A DNA stretch of 64,000 nt from NCBI GenBank assembly GCA_045591035.1, contig JAZNSG010000003.1:43326-107325 (forward strand), written 5' to 3'. This DNA comes from SIG440 sp045591035 (GTDB lineage: Bacteria > Bacillota > Clostridia > Monoglobales > Monoglobaceae). The translations under genes were made by a program, and so were the position numbers. Positions 1-7,544 of this stretch are shown piece by piece; within the stretch, counting starts at the first letter, position 1; each line of letters opens with the position of its first letter. Below the pieces are notes generated by a model. It was not told the DNA's origin. It saw nothing but the letters and a program-made list of their open reading frames with translations, and searched no databases.

Positions 1-2
1 TC

Positions 3-113
3 AGTAACCAGTTTAAGCGTTCTGCTTCCCCTGATGGCCCTATGGCGGGGAACATATCTTTGTCGCCTCGTGGAGGCTGGTGTATGCCGTCGGATGCAAT
101 TTTTGAGGAATAA
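3..113 (+). CDS. C-terminal end of an unidentified protein (partial)
   Basis: The third forward frame is open from the window edge to a TAA at 111-113, giving about 36 residues that end in PSDAIFEE and contain a GGWCMPSD stretch. The stop lies just before an intrinsic terminator at 119-146, as expected for a gene end. I do not recognise the family. Frame 1 is also open here, and the segment has small hairpins (26-31 with 47-52, and 65-77), so the 3' end of a structured RNA cannot be excluded. The rest of the gene lies outside the window. Confidence 0.35.
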   Translation, partial: SNQFKRSASPDGPMAGNISLSPRGGWCMPSDAIFEE

Positions 114-118
114 TATTA

Positions 119-146
119 CAAGGGACGGTTTTCGTCCCTTGTTTTG
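119..146 (+). terminator. Rho-independent terminator
   Basis: A 9-bp stem, CAAGGGACG with CGTCCCTTG around a GTTTT loop, is followed by TTTTG. It ends whatever lies upstream. rnmV begins 16 bp later, so rnmV is either read through or has a promoter not seen here. Confidence 0.8.
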
Positions 147-161
147 ATGGGAGAATAAAAA

Positions 162-752
162 ATGCTTCACATAAAAGAACCAATTGTAGTGGAAGGGAAA
201 TTTGACCGTGAGCAACTGAAGAAGGTTACGGATGCTCCTATAATCTGTACAGGGGGCTTTACTCTTTATACTGACAAAAGTATAATAAAGGCAATCCGTA
301 AATTTGCTGAGACCACGGGGGTTATTGTGCTCACTGATTCGGATAGTGCAGGATTTCGGATACGCAATTATATAAAACAATGCGTTGGCCTTCGTGGAGT
401 TGTTAAACATGCGTATATTCCCACAATAGAAGGCAAAGAAAAGCGCAAAAAAGTTCCGGGGAAAGAGGGACTTCTGGGAGTTGAGGGTATTACTGAGGAG
501 GAGCTTTCAAAGATTCTCGCCAGTGTGACAGAAATAAAAAACGAGGATGTCAGTGATGAAAAAAAGATTACAAAGGCAATGCTTTTTGAGGATGGGTTAA
601 GTGGCGGAACTGACAGCCGTGAACTGCGAAAGAAATTGGCAACCAGACTCAAGCTTCCCGTAAGGCTTTCCACAAACGGTCTTTTGGATATACTGAATTG
701 TGCCATAGGATACGAGGATTACAAAAGGGCATTGAACGAAATAAAAGGTTAA
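162..752 (+). CDS. rnmV: Ribonuclease M5 (5S rRNA maturation)
   Basis: RNase M5 of Gram-positive bacteria cuts precursor 5S rRNA bound to ribosomal protein L18. The 196-aa length fits the family. The N-terminal TOPRIM domain shows the acidic motif VVEGKFD (Glu11) and a DSD motif (residues 59-61), the usual metal-binding carboxylates; the C-terminal half matches the DUF4093-type region of M5. The ATG is preceded by GGAG about 10 bases upstream. In many Firmicutes rnmV lies between tatD and ksgA; that context is not present downstream here, where a transporter follows after 220 bp. Confidence 0.88.
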   Translation: MLHIKEPIVVEGKFDREQLKKVTDAPIICTGGFTLYTDKSIIKAIRKFAETTGVIVLTDSDSAGFRIRNYIKQCVGLRGVVKHAYIPTIEGKEKRKKVPGKEGLLGVEGITEEELSKILASVTEIKNEDVSDEKKITKAMLFEDGLSGGTDSRELRKKLATRLKLPVRLSTNGLLDILNCAIGYEDYKRALNEIKG

Positions 753-850
753 AAACTGCCGGTTTCGGGGATACTTGAAATGTATTTTAAAAACCTGTAG
801 ACAATCTTTGTTGATTATAAAAACGTTTTACATAGAGTATAAAATAATTG

Positions 851-879
851 TTGATTTTATAACAATTTTGTGGTATACT
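851..879 (+). promoter_or_regulatory. Sigma-A-type promoter for the OPT transporter
   Basis: TTGATT at 851-856 and TATACT at 874-879 are 17 bp apart, in an AT-rich 220-bp gap between rnmV and the transporter. No clear terminator for rnmV is visible in the gap. Confidence 0.6.
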
Positions 880-972
880 GTCAAATTGAGATGCTTAATT
901 TAAAAAGATAAGCTATGGATTTGTAATGGCAAATTAGCAAATTTTGGATAGCGGACAGAAAGGTGTGTTTTT

Positions 973-2892
973 ATGGAAAATAATAAGGAATTCAAGCCGT
1001 ATATTCCGGCGGGCAAGGTCACACACGAGCTTACAATTACAGCAATTATTGTGGGTGTGATTCTTGCAGTTGTTTTTGGTGCGGCAAATGCATATCTCGG
1101 ACTCAGAGTGGGCATGACTGTTTCGGCGTCTATTCCGTCGGCGGTTATTGCTATGGGTGTTATTCGTGTTTTGCTTAAGAAAAACTCAATTCTTGAAAGT
1201 AATATGGTGCAGACTATTGGTTCTGCCGGTGAGTCTTTGGCGGCGGGTGCTATATTTACAATTCCCGCGCTGTTTTTGTGGGCTGCTGAACCTGCGCTTG
1301 GCATGGAAAAGCCCAGTATAGTTGAAATTACTCTTATTGCATTATTGGGCGGACTTTTAGGTGTGTTTTTTATGGTGCCTCTGAGAAATGCATTGATTGT
1401 GCGTGAACACGGGGTTTTGCCTTATCCTGAGGGAACTGCCTGTGCTGAGGTTTTACTTGCCGGTGAAGATGGCGGTTCCAATGCATCTACGGTTTTTGCA
1501 GGTATGGGCTTTGCGGCAGTTTTTAAATTTATTATTGACGGACTTAAAGCTGTTCCCGGTGAAATTGCTTTCAGAGTAAAGGGATTTGCCGGTGAAATCG
1601 GGACACAGATTTATCCCGCTGTTTTGAGTGTCGGGTATATTTGCGGACCGAAAATCGCTTCGTATATGTTCAGCGGTGGTGTTTTGAGCTGGCTTGTGCT
1701 TATACCCATGATTGTGCTTTTTGGAAAGGATATTGTTTTATATCCTGCGGAGGTTTCTGTTGGTGAAATTTATGCAGCAGGCGGAGCATACGGAATTTGG
1801 GGCTCATATATTAGATATATTGGAGCAGGTGCTTTGGCTGCAGGGGGAATAATCAGTCTCATAAAGTCATTACCTCTTATTGTCCGCACGTTTGGAGATG
1901 CGGTTCGTGGTATGGCAAAGACCGGTGAAAATGGCGGAGAACGAACAGCTCAGGATTTGAATATTAAGTTTATAATCATAGCTATCGTTGTGCTTACACT
2001 TCTTATATGGCTTATTCCTGCGATACCTGTATCTTTAATAGGTGCAGCGGTTATAGTTGTTTTTGGCTTTTTCTTTGCTACTGTTTCATCACGAATGGTC
2101 GGACTTGTGGGAAGTAGCAACAATCCTGTTTCGGGAATGTCTATTGCTACACTTCTTATAGCTACACTGATTCTCAAGTTTACGGGAACAACAGGGACAG
2201 CTGGTATGGCTGCGGCTATTGCAATTGGCTCTATAATTTGTATTGTTTCGGCTATTGCGGGAGATACTTCTCAGGACCTTAAGACCGGATTTTTGCTTGG
2301 GGCAACACCCAAAAAACAGCAGATAGGCGAGATATTCGGCGTTGTGGCGGCTGCATTTGCCATAGGCGGAACACTTTATCTCCTTGACAGTGCGTGGGGC
2401 TTTGGCTCAGAAGAACTCAGCGCACCTCAGGCTACAATTATGAAGATGATTGTTGAGGGTGTTATGGAGGCGAAGTTACCCTGGGATCTTATATTCATCG
2501 GAATATTTATTGCGATTGTGGTAGAAATTCTCAGAATACCGGTTCTTCCTTTTGCTATAGGTATTTACCTTCCTGTTCATCTTAATGCTTGTATTATGGT
2601 GGGCGGACTTATTCGACTTTTCATTGAAAAAATGAATAAGAACAAAGAGGAAAAGGAAAAGATTGTAAGTGACGGTATGCTTTTCTGCTCGGGAATGATT
2701 GCCGGAGAAGGTGTTGTGGGGATTATTCTTGCAATAATGGCTCTCTTTGGAGTTGGAAAATTGATTGATATCTCCGGAATTTTAGGGCTTTCATCCACTA
2801 TGTCAACTGTAGCAGGACTCGTGGTATTTGCTCTTGTTATCCTTTCGGTTCTTAAATTTTCTGTCTGGAAGAAAAACCGTGGGATTAAGTAA
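973..2892 (+). CDS. OPT family oligopeptide transporter
   Basis: This is a 639-aa polytopic membrane protein with roughly 15 hydrophobic segments. It shows OPT landmarks: a conserved N-terminal block beginning about residue 15, NNPVSGMSI in the middle, and a GDTSQDLKTG segment followed by GATPKKQQ. OPT proteins take up oligopeptides or metal chelates by cation symport; the substrate cannot be inferred. The ATG follows an AAAGG site. Only 2 bp separate it from the next gene, so the two are probably co-transcribed. Confidence 0.9.
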   Translation: MENNKEFKPYIPAGKVTHELTITAIIVGVILAVVFGAANAYLGLRVGMTVSASIPSAVIAMGVIRVLLKKNSILESNMVQTIGSAGESLAAGAIFTIPALFLWAAEPALGMEKPSIVEITLIALLGGLLGVFFMVPLRNALIVREHGVLPYPEGTACAEVLLAGEDGGSNASTVFAGMGFAAVFKFIIDGLKAVPGEIAFRVKGFAGEIGTQIYPAVLSVGYICGPKIASYMFSGGVLSWLVLIPMIVLFGKDIVLYPAEVSVGEIYAAGGAYGIWGSYIRYIGAGALAAGGIISLIKSLPLIVRTFGDAVRGMAKTGENGGERTAQDLNIKFIIIAIVVLTLLIWLIPAIPVSLIGAAVIVVFGFFFATVSSRMVGLVGSSNNPVSGMSIATLLIATLILKFTGTTGTAGMAAAIAIGSIICIVSAIAGDTSQDLKTGFLLGATPKKQQIGEIFGVVAAAFAIGGTLYLLDSAWGFGSEELSAPQATIMKMIVEGVMEAKLPWDLIFIGIFIAIVVEILRIPVLPFAIGIYLPVHLNACIMVGGLIRLFIEKMNKNKEEKEKIVSDGMLFCSGMIAGEGVVGIILAIMALFGVGKLIDISGILGLSSTMSTVAGLVVFALVILSVLKFSVWKKNRGIK

Positions 2893-2894
2893 AT

Positions 2895-3248
2895 ATGGGA
2901 AAATTCATGAAAAGAAACGAAGAGAATTATCTTGAAAAAATTCCCGTCAGAGGCTCAGGTCTTAATTGGAGGATTGAGGAAAACGGTGAAGTTACGCTGC
3001 TTGTTGAAAACAAGGGGTTCATGAACAGAGTTTTTCAAAAGTTTTTCAAAAAACCAAAGGTGACACAAATTCATCTTGATGAGATAGGAAGCTTTGTCTG
3101 GCCATTGATTGATGGCGAAAAGAACATTGTTTTGCTCGGGCAGGATGTTGAGAAAAAGTTTGGAGAGAAAGCACAGCCGACCTATGAACGACTTGCTCAG
3201 TTTTTCAGGATACTTGAAAGTTACAGATTTGTAAGCTGGAAAGATTGA
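2895..3248 (+). CDS. PqqD family protein
   Basis: A 117-aa protein with a PqqD-like core (GSFVWPLIDGEKNI and the following helix), a fold that usually binds leader peptides of RiPP substrates for radical SAM enzymes. Here it sits behind an OPT transporter with no precursor peptide or maturase nearby, so a role with the transporter is only a guess. The start at 2895 is 2 bp after the upstream stop; an internal ATG at 2907 is an alternative, and neither has a strong ribosome site. The gene ends just before a terminator. Confidence 0.72.
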   Translation: MGKFMKRNEENYLEKIPVRGSGLNWRIEENGEVTLLVENKGFMNRVFQKFFKKPKVTQIHLDEIGSFVWPLIDGEKNIVLLGQDVEKKFGEKAQPTYERLAQFFRILESYRFVSWKD

Positions 3249-3260
3249 TGCGAAATTGGA

Positions 3261-3290
3261 CTGCAGTTTTTAAACTGCAGTTCTTTTTTT
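3261..3290 (+). terminator. Rho-independent terminator
   Basis: The stem CTGCAGTTT / AAACTGCAG (3261-3280) is followed by TTCTTTTTTT. It closes the OPT-PqqD unit. Confidence 0.85.
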
Positions 3291-3302
3291 GTGAAAAAAT
3301 AC

Positions 3303-3331
3303 TTGACATACTTTGGAAAATGTATTATAAT
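3303..3331 (+). promoter_or_regulatory. Consensus sigma-A promoter of rpsF operon
   Basis: A perfect TTGACA (3303-3308) and TATAAT (3326-3331) are separated by exactly 17 bp. Transcription would start near 3338, giving a leader of about 60 nt before rpsF. Confidence 0.93.
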
Positions 3332-3351
3332 TTATCAGTTAGTAATCCTTG

Positions 3352-3370
3352 CCTTTGGCAGAGCCAAAGG
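3352..3370 (+). promoter_or_regulatory. Leader hairpin upstream of rpsF
   Basis: CCTTTGGC and GCCAAAGG form an 8-bp stem around AGA, in the leader between the promoter and the rpsF ribosome site. In several bacteria the S6:S18 complex represses its own mRNA through a leader structure. The hairpin position suits such a role, but I do not see the conserved S6:S18 leader loop clearly, so this is inference. Confidence 0.45.
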
Positions 3371-3398
3371 TCAATAGTCCATAAGGAGGTGAATGAAA

Positions 3399-3698
3399 AT
3401 GGTTGAAGTTATTAACAAGTACGAAACTTTGTATGTTATCGACGTTACTAAAAACGAAGAAGAAACTGCAGCATTGGTTGATAAGTTCAAGACATTGATA
3501 GAAGCTAACGGTACAGTCGAGAGCGTTGACGAATGGGGACGCAGAAGATTGGCATATCCTATCAATGATGTGGCTGAGGGCTATTATGTTCTCGTTAATT
3601 TTGCCGCTAAAGCTGAATTTATCGCTGAACTCGAGCGTGTATTCGGTATTACAGACGGTATTATGAGACACATAGTAATCAAAAAAGAAGAGAAATAA
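3399..3698 (+). CDS. rpsF: Ribosomal protein S6
   Basis: S6 binds 16S rRNA with S18 in the small-subunit platform. The protein carries the family's NKYETLYVID start and the WGRRRLAYPI block. I place the start at ATG 3399 (99 aa), not the upstream in-frame ATG 3393, because the strong AAGGAGGT site ends at 3390: it is 9 bases from 3399 but only 3 from 3393. It heads the classic rpsF-ssb-rpsR operon behind a consensus promoter. Confidence 0.95.
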   Translation: MVEVINKYETLYVIDVTKNEEETAALVDKFKTLIEANGTVESVDEWGRRRLAYPINDVAEGYYVLVNFAAKAEFIAELERVFGITDGIMRHIVIKKEEK

Positions 3699-3733
3699 TT
3701 TATGCCTGTTTGGCATAGAAAGCGAGATTGCTT

Positions 3734-4168
3734 ATGATTAACAAAGCGATTTTGATGGGCAGACTCACAAGAGACCCCGAACTTCGTCACACTGGCAGCG
3801 GTACGCCTGTTTGCAGCTTCAGTGTTGCAATAGACAATGGCTACGGTGAAAACAGGACAACTGATTTTATCAATTGTGTTGCCTGGAATAAGACTGCTGA
3901 ATTTGTTGATAAGTATTTTACAAAAGGCAGAATGATTATTGTTGTCGGCAGAATCCAGACCCGTACATGGGAAGGTCAGGACGGCAAGAAGAATTATGCG
4001 ACAGAGGTTGTGGCAAGTGAGGTTTCATTTGGTGAATCAAAGAAGAATGCTGAAGATGGCGGTTACAGTGCGCCCGTACGTCAGAGTGCGGATGATGCTT
4101 TGGTGATGCCTTCGGATGCAGAGGATGATTTTGTTGCCCTGGAAACTAATGATGATTTGCCGTTCTAA
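3734..4168 (+). CDS. ssb: Single-stranded DNA-binding protein
   Basis: A 144-aa SSB with an N-terminal OB fold (MINKAILMGRLTRDPELR start, NCVAWNKTAEF strand) and an acidic disordered tail ending in DDLPF, the tip that recruits replication and repair partners. ATG 3734 gives the canonical N terminus; an in-frame TTG at 3728 would add two residues. It lies between rpsF and rpsR in the usual order. Confidence 0.95.
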   Translation: MINKAILMGRLTRDPELRHTGSGTPVCSFSVAIDNGYGENRTTDFINCVAWNKTAEFVDKYFTKGRMIIVVGRIQTRTWEGQDGKKNYATEVVASEVSFGESKKNAEDGGYSAPVRQSADDALVMPSDAEDDFVALETNDDLPF

Positions 4169-4212
4169 TACGGCTTACGGTCACTGAATATTGATGATAG
4201 GAGGAAAGAAAA

Positions 4213-4461
4213 ATGCCTGAAAAGGAAAGAAATGACAAGGTAAGAAGCAGAAAACCTAAAAGAAAGGTATGTGCTTTTTGCGCTGATAAAGTAGATTTCA
4301 TTGACTACAAGGATGTAGCTAAGCTCAGACGTTATATCACAGAAAGAGCTAAGATTCTTCCCAGAAGAATAAGCGGTTGCTGTGCAAAGCATCAGAGAGA
4401 GCTCACTGTTTCAATTAAGAGAGCAAGATATATGGCGCTTTTGCCTTATAGTGCTGACTAA
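4213..4461 (+). CDS. rpsR: Ribosomal protein S18
   Basis: An 82-aa basic protein with CAFCADKVDFIDYKDV and the RRISGCCAKHQRELTVSIKRAR block typical of S18. It has four cysteines (two in CAFC, two in GCCAKH), resembling the zinc-binding (C+) form. The ATG follows a strong AGGAGGAAAG site. It is the last gene of the operon and is closed by a strong terminator. Confidence 0.95.
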   Translation: MPEKERNDKVRSRKPKRKVCAFCADKVDFIDYKDVAKLRRYITERAKILPRRISGCCAKHQRELTVSIKRARYMALLPYSAD

Positions 4462-4475
4462 TAAGCAGAAAATTT

Positions 4476-4513
4476 AAACCACGCAAGGAACTTTTTCCTT
4501 GCGTGGTTTTTTG
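4476..4513 (+). terminator. Rho-independent terminator of rpsF-ssb-rpsR
   Basis: A 13-bp stem, AAACCACGCAAGG with CCTTGCGTGGTTT, is followed by a T run. Confidence 0.92.
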
Positions 4514-4649
4514 TATAAAAAACGGTAAAAATTTGGTAAATATCAATGTGAAACAGAAGGGTAATATATCTGTAACAAACTTTGGCTATATTGTAGGATA
4601 AATAAAGCTTTTTTTCTACATATTTCAAAAAAATAATTTGGATTTTCTA

Positions 4650-4678
4650 TTGAAATAGACAGTTTTTTTGTGTATAAT
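4650..4678 (+). promoter_or_regulatory. Sigma-A-type promoter of the SLH amidase
   Basis: TTGAAA (4650-4655) and TATAAT (4673-4678) are 17 bp apart in the AT-rich gap 4514-4780. The leader is about 95 nt. I see nothing else in this gap. Confidence 0.8.
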
Positions 4679-4780
4679 ATTTGTGTATAAGGGGAAAGTT
4701 AACTTTTTTATCTGAAAGAGTTTTTACACTCCTTAAAAAAATAGGCTTTATGTCGGTATGGAAATTAGGATGAGGAGATT

Positions 4781-6262
4781 ATGACGAAAAAATTTTTGCT
4801 TATACAGATTTTGATATTGATGATATTTTTCGTAAGCTTTTCCGAATCTGCAGTATTTGCAACAGACTTCCCGGATGTGCCGAAACAGCACGAAAATTAT
4901 ACAGCTATTACATATCTTGCAAAAGTGGGTGTTATAGCCGGTTATGAGGATGGCACATTCAGTCCTGAAAGAGAAATAACGAGAACAGAGTTTTGTGCTC
5001 TTATGGCCCGAACCCTTGGTTTTGAGAAAGATTCATATGTGGTTAAAGAAATTCCTTTTTCTGACGTGCCACAGGGATATTGGGGTGAAGCGTATATTTC
5101 GTTTTGCTATGAACTTGGGCTTATTGACGGCATGGGCGACGGATCATTTGCTCCTGCTGCTAAGGTTACCTTGGAACAAGCGGTAAAAATGGCTGTCTGT
5201 GCCATAGACAAACAGGAGGCGGCGCTCAGGATTAAGGGCGAAAAATGGTATTCCGGTTATGTGATTATTGCAAGGCAGCAGCGCCTTCTTTCCGATGTTT
5301 CTGAGGACTTTGGCGAAAATGCTGTCAGGGGGAATATTGCTCAGGTGGTTTATAATATGACCAAATGTAAGACAGTGGATGTTAGTGGTATACTTGAACC
5401 CAAAGAAGAGGTTCCTGAGATTGTTGAGCCACCTGCGGAGGAGGATGAACCAAATTCATCAGAGATTGGTGAAAAGGATGAAGAGGAATATACGGCAGAA
5501 GAACTTGCCATAATTCAGGCATTTAAGGACAAGGATTATTCTGATGTGGAAACTATTGTAATTGATGCGGGTCATAACTTTTCGGGGTGTGATACCGGGG
5601 CGATAAATGAAGCAGCAGACGCCCACGAAGAAATAATCAATTGGCAAATAGCGGACAAACTGAGAATTTTGCTTGAAGATATGGGTTATAGGGTTATTAT
5701 GACAAGACCGGATGTTACTGACAATGTTCAGGGGTCTACCCTTATTGAAAGTCTTCAATCCAGAGTTGACATTGCTCATAGCAATCTGGCAGACATGTTT
5801 ATTTCAATTCATTGCAATGCAGGTGGCGGCAATGGCGTTGAGACATACTGCTTTAGCGAAAGCGGTTATTCAGGCAGACTTGCGAAATTGGTTCAGGAAA
5901 AGATTGCAGAAAATACCGGACTTTATGACCGTGGTGTAAAAACTGCTAACTTTTATGTGATAAAAAATACTGTTATGCCGGCTATTTTGGTGGAATCGGG
6001 ATTTATTGATAACAGCTCAAATGTGGAAATACTGACTTCTGAATCCGGGCAGATGAAGATTGCTGAGGCTATTGCTGAGGCAGTTGGGATTTATGATAAT
6101 ATGAGCCCGATAAGAAAGAATTCTGAAGAAAAACTTTCAGAGGCATTTGATTCGGAGCTTACTGAAGAGGAAGAGCCTGAGAAAGTTAGCGGCAAAGAAG
6201 ATACAGAAGGGTCTTCCCCGGATATAACCGAAATTGAGATATCAGATACGGAGAAAAAATAA
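4781..6262 (+). CDS. SLH-domain N-acetylmuramoyl-L-alanine amidase
   Basis: A secreted 493-aa wall hydrolase. After a signal peptide (about residues 1-28) come three SLH repeats (about 29-200; DFPDVP, PFSDVP and a weaker third), which anchor proteins to secondary cell-wall polymer. A Glu-rich linker leads to an Amidase_3 domain (about 255-430). Its zinc ligands are visible as His265 in DAGH, Glu283 and His344 in SIHCN, with catalytic Glu405 in VESGF. An acidic tail follows. It would cleave between muramic acid and L-Ala in peptidoglycan at the surface. It has its own promoter and is followed closely by the U32 gene. Confidence 0.92.
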   Translation: MTKKFLLIQILILMIFFVSFSESAVFATDFPDVPKQHENYTAITYLAKVGVIAGYEDGTFSPEREITRTEFCALMARTLGFEKDSYVVKEIPFSDVPQGYWGEAYISFCYELGLIDGMGDGSFAPAAKVTLEQAVKMAVCAIDKQEAALRIKGEKWYSGYVIIARQQRLLSDVSEDFGENAVRGNIAQVVYNMTKCKTVDVSGILEPKEEVPEIVEPPAEEDEPNSSEIGEKDEEEYTAEELAIIQAFKDKDYSDVETIVIDAGHNFSGCDTGAINEAADAHEEIINWQIADKLRILLEDMGYRVIMTRPDVTDNVQGSTLIESLQSRVDIAHSNLADMFISIHCNAGGGNGVETYCFSESGYSGRLAKLVQEKIAENTGLYDRGVKTANFYVIKNTVMPAILVESGFIDNSSNVEILTSESGQMKIAEAIAEAVGIYDNMSPIRKNSEEKLSEAFDSELTEEEEPEKVSGKEDTEGSSPDITEIEISDTEKK

Positions 6263-6263
6263 A

Positions 6264-7496
6264 ATGCAAAAGAAACCTGAGTTGCTTGCACCCGCAGGCA
6301 GTCTTAATAAATTGAAAATAGCTATAACCTATGGTGCTGATGCAGTTTATGTCGGAGGAGAGGAGTTTTCTCTCAGGGTTGCTGCAGAGAATTTTTCTCC
6401 GGAGGATTTGGAGGAGGGTGTCAGGTTTGCTCACGAAAGAGGTAAGAAAGTATACCTGACAGCTAACATTATTCCCCATAACGAGGATATAGTGGAATAC
6501 GAGGCATTTTTGAAAAAATATATGGCTGCCGGCTTTGATGCAGTTATCCTGTCAGACTTGGGTATGTTTCAGCTTACTCGTGAAATTGCACCTGATTTGG
6601 AAATTCATGTCAGTACACAAGCAAATAATGTGAATTTTAAAAGCGTTGACACATGGCACAAAATGGGAGCGAAGCGGGTTATTCTTGCCCGGGAGATGTC
6701 CTTTGATGAAATTTCCCAAATCAGGGAAAAAACTTCACCTGACCTGGAACTTGAGGCTTTTGTTCATGGTGCTATGTGTATATCCTATTCTGGCAGATGC
6801 CTTTTGAGTAATTACCTGACAAATCGTGACAGCAATCTTGGGGCATGTTCACACCCTTGCAGATGGAATTACTATCTGATGGAGGAGACCAGACCGGGTG
6901 AATATATGCCTGTGTTTGAAAACGACAGAGGTACGTTCATATATAATTCAAAGGACCTTTGCATGATAGAACATATAGACAAGCTTGTAAAAAGCGGTCT
7001 TGACAGTTTTAAGATTGAGGGAAGGGTCAAAACGGAGTATTACCTTGCGACGGTTGTGAAGGCGTATCGTGAGGCTATTGATAAATACTTGGAAGACCCG
7101 GAGAACTTTGAAACAAACCCCGAATGGCTATCTGAACTCAAAAAGGTCAGCCACAGAGATTATACAACCGGTTTTTATTTTGGCAGACCGGATGGAAACG
7201 AGCAAAACTATGAGACGAGTTCTTATATCAGGGAATATGAGCTTTTGGGTGTTGTTTCAGAGTATGATGAAGAAAGACAACTTTTGACGGTAGTTCAAAA
7301 GAACAGGTTTTTCAAAGGGTCAGAGGTTGAGTTTTTGAGACCTGTGGGGGATTTTGTGAAACACAAAATCGAGTATATGGAAAACGAATCCGGCGAAGAG
7401 ATTGAGGTTGCAAACAGACCTCAGGATATCGTCAGAATAAAAATAGATACTCCCATAGAAAGGGATTCCATGATGAGGGCTCCCAGGGAAAATTAA
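6264..7496 (+). CDS. Peptidase U32 family protein (TrhP/RlhA type)
   Basis: A 410-aa protein with the U32 signature EAFVHGAMCISYSGRC followed by a second cysteine pair in ACSHPC, and the N-terminal LLAPAGSLNKLK TIM-barrel start. Characterised relatives (TrhP, RlhA) act in prephenate-dependent hydroxylation of tRNA or rRNA rather than as peptidases, so an RNA hydroxylation role is the better guess. I start at ATG 6264, which has a GGAG site and gives the canonical N terminus; an in-frame ATG at 6234 inside the amidase gene is less likely. Confidence 0.88.
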   Translation: MQKKPELLAPAGSLNKLKIAITYGADAVYVGGEEFSLRVAAENFSPEDLEEGVRFAHERGKKVYLTANIIPHNEDIVEYEAFLKKYMAAGFDAVILSDLGMFQLTREIAPDLEIHVSTQANNVNFKSVDTWHKMGAKRVILAREMSFDEISQIREKTSPDLELEAFVHGAMCISYSGRCLLSNYLTNRDSNLGACSHPCRWNYYLMEETRPGEYMPVFENDRGTFIYNSKDLCMIEHIDKLVKSGLDSFKIEGRVKTEYYLATVVKAYREAIDKYLEDPENFETNPEWLSELKKVSHRDYTTGFYFGRPDGNEQNYETSSYIREYELLGVVSEYDEERQLLTVVQKNRFFKGSEVEFLRPVGDFVKHKIEYMENESGEEIEVANRPQDIVRIKIDTPIERDSMMRAPREN

Positions 7497-7544
7497 ACTG
7501 CAAAATTATTAAACAAACATATATAAAAAATTGGAGGTAGAAAA

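Noticed and set aside
1..116. 3' end of a 6S-like or other structured RNA
   Set aside because: Small hairpins are present, but I could not match conserved 6S, SRP, tmRNA or RNase P features, and frame 3 ends neatly before the terminator, so a protein end is the simpler reading.
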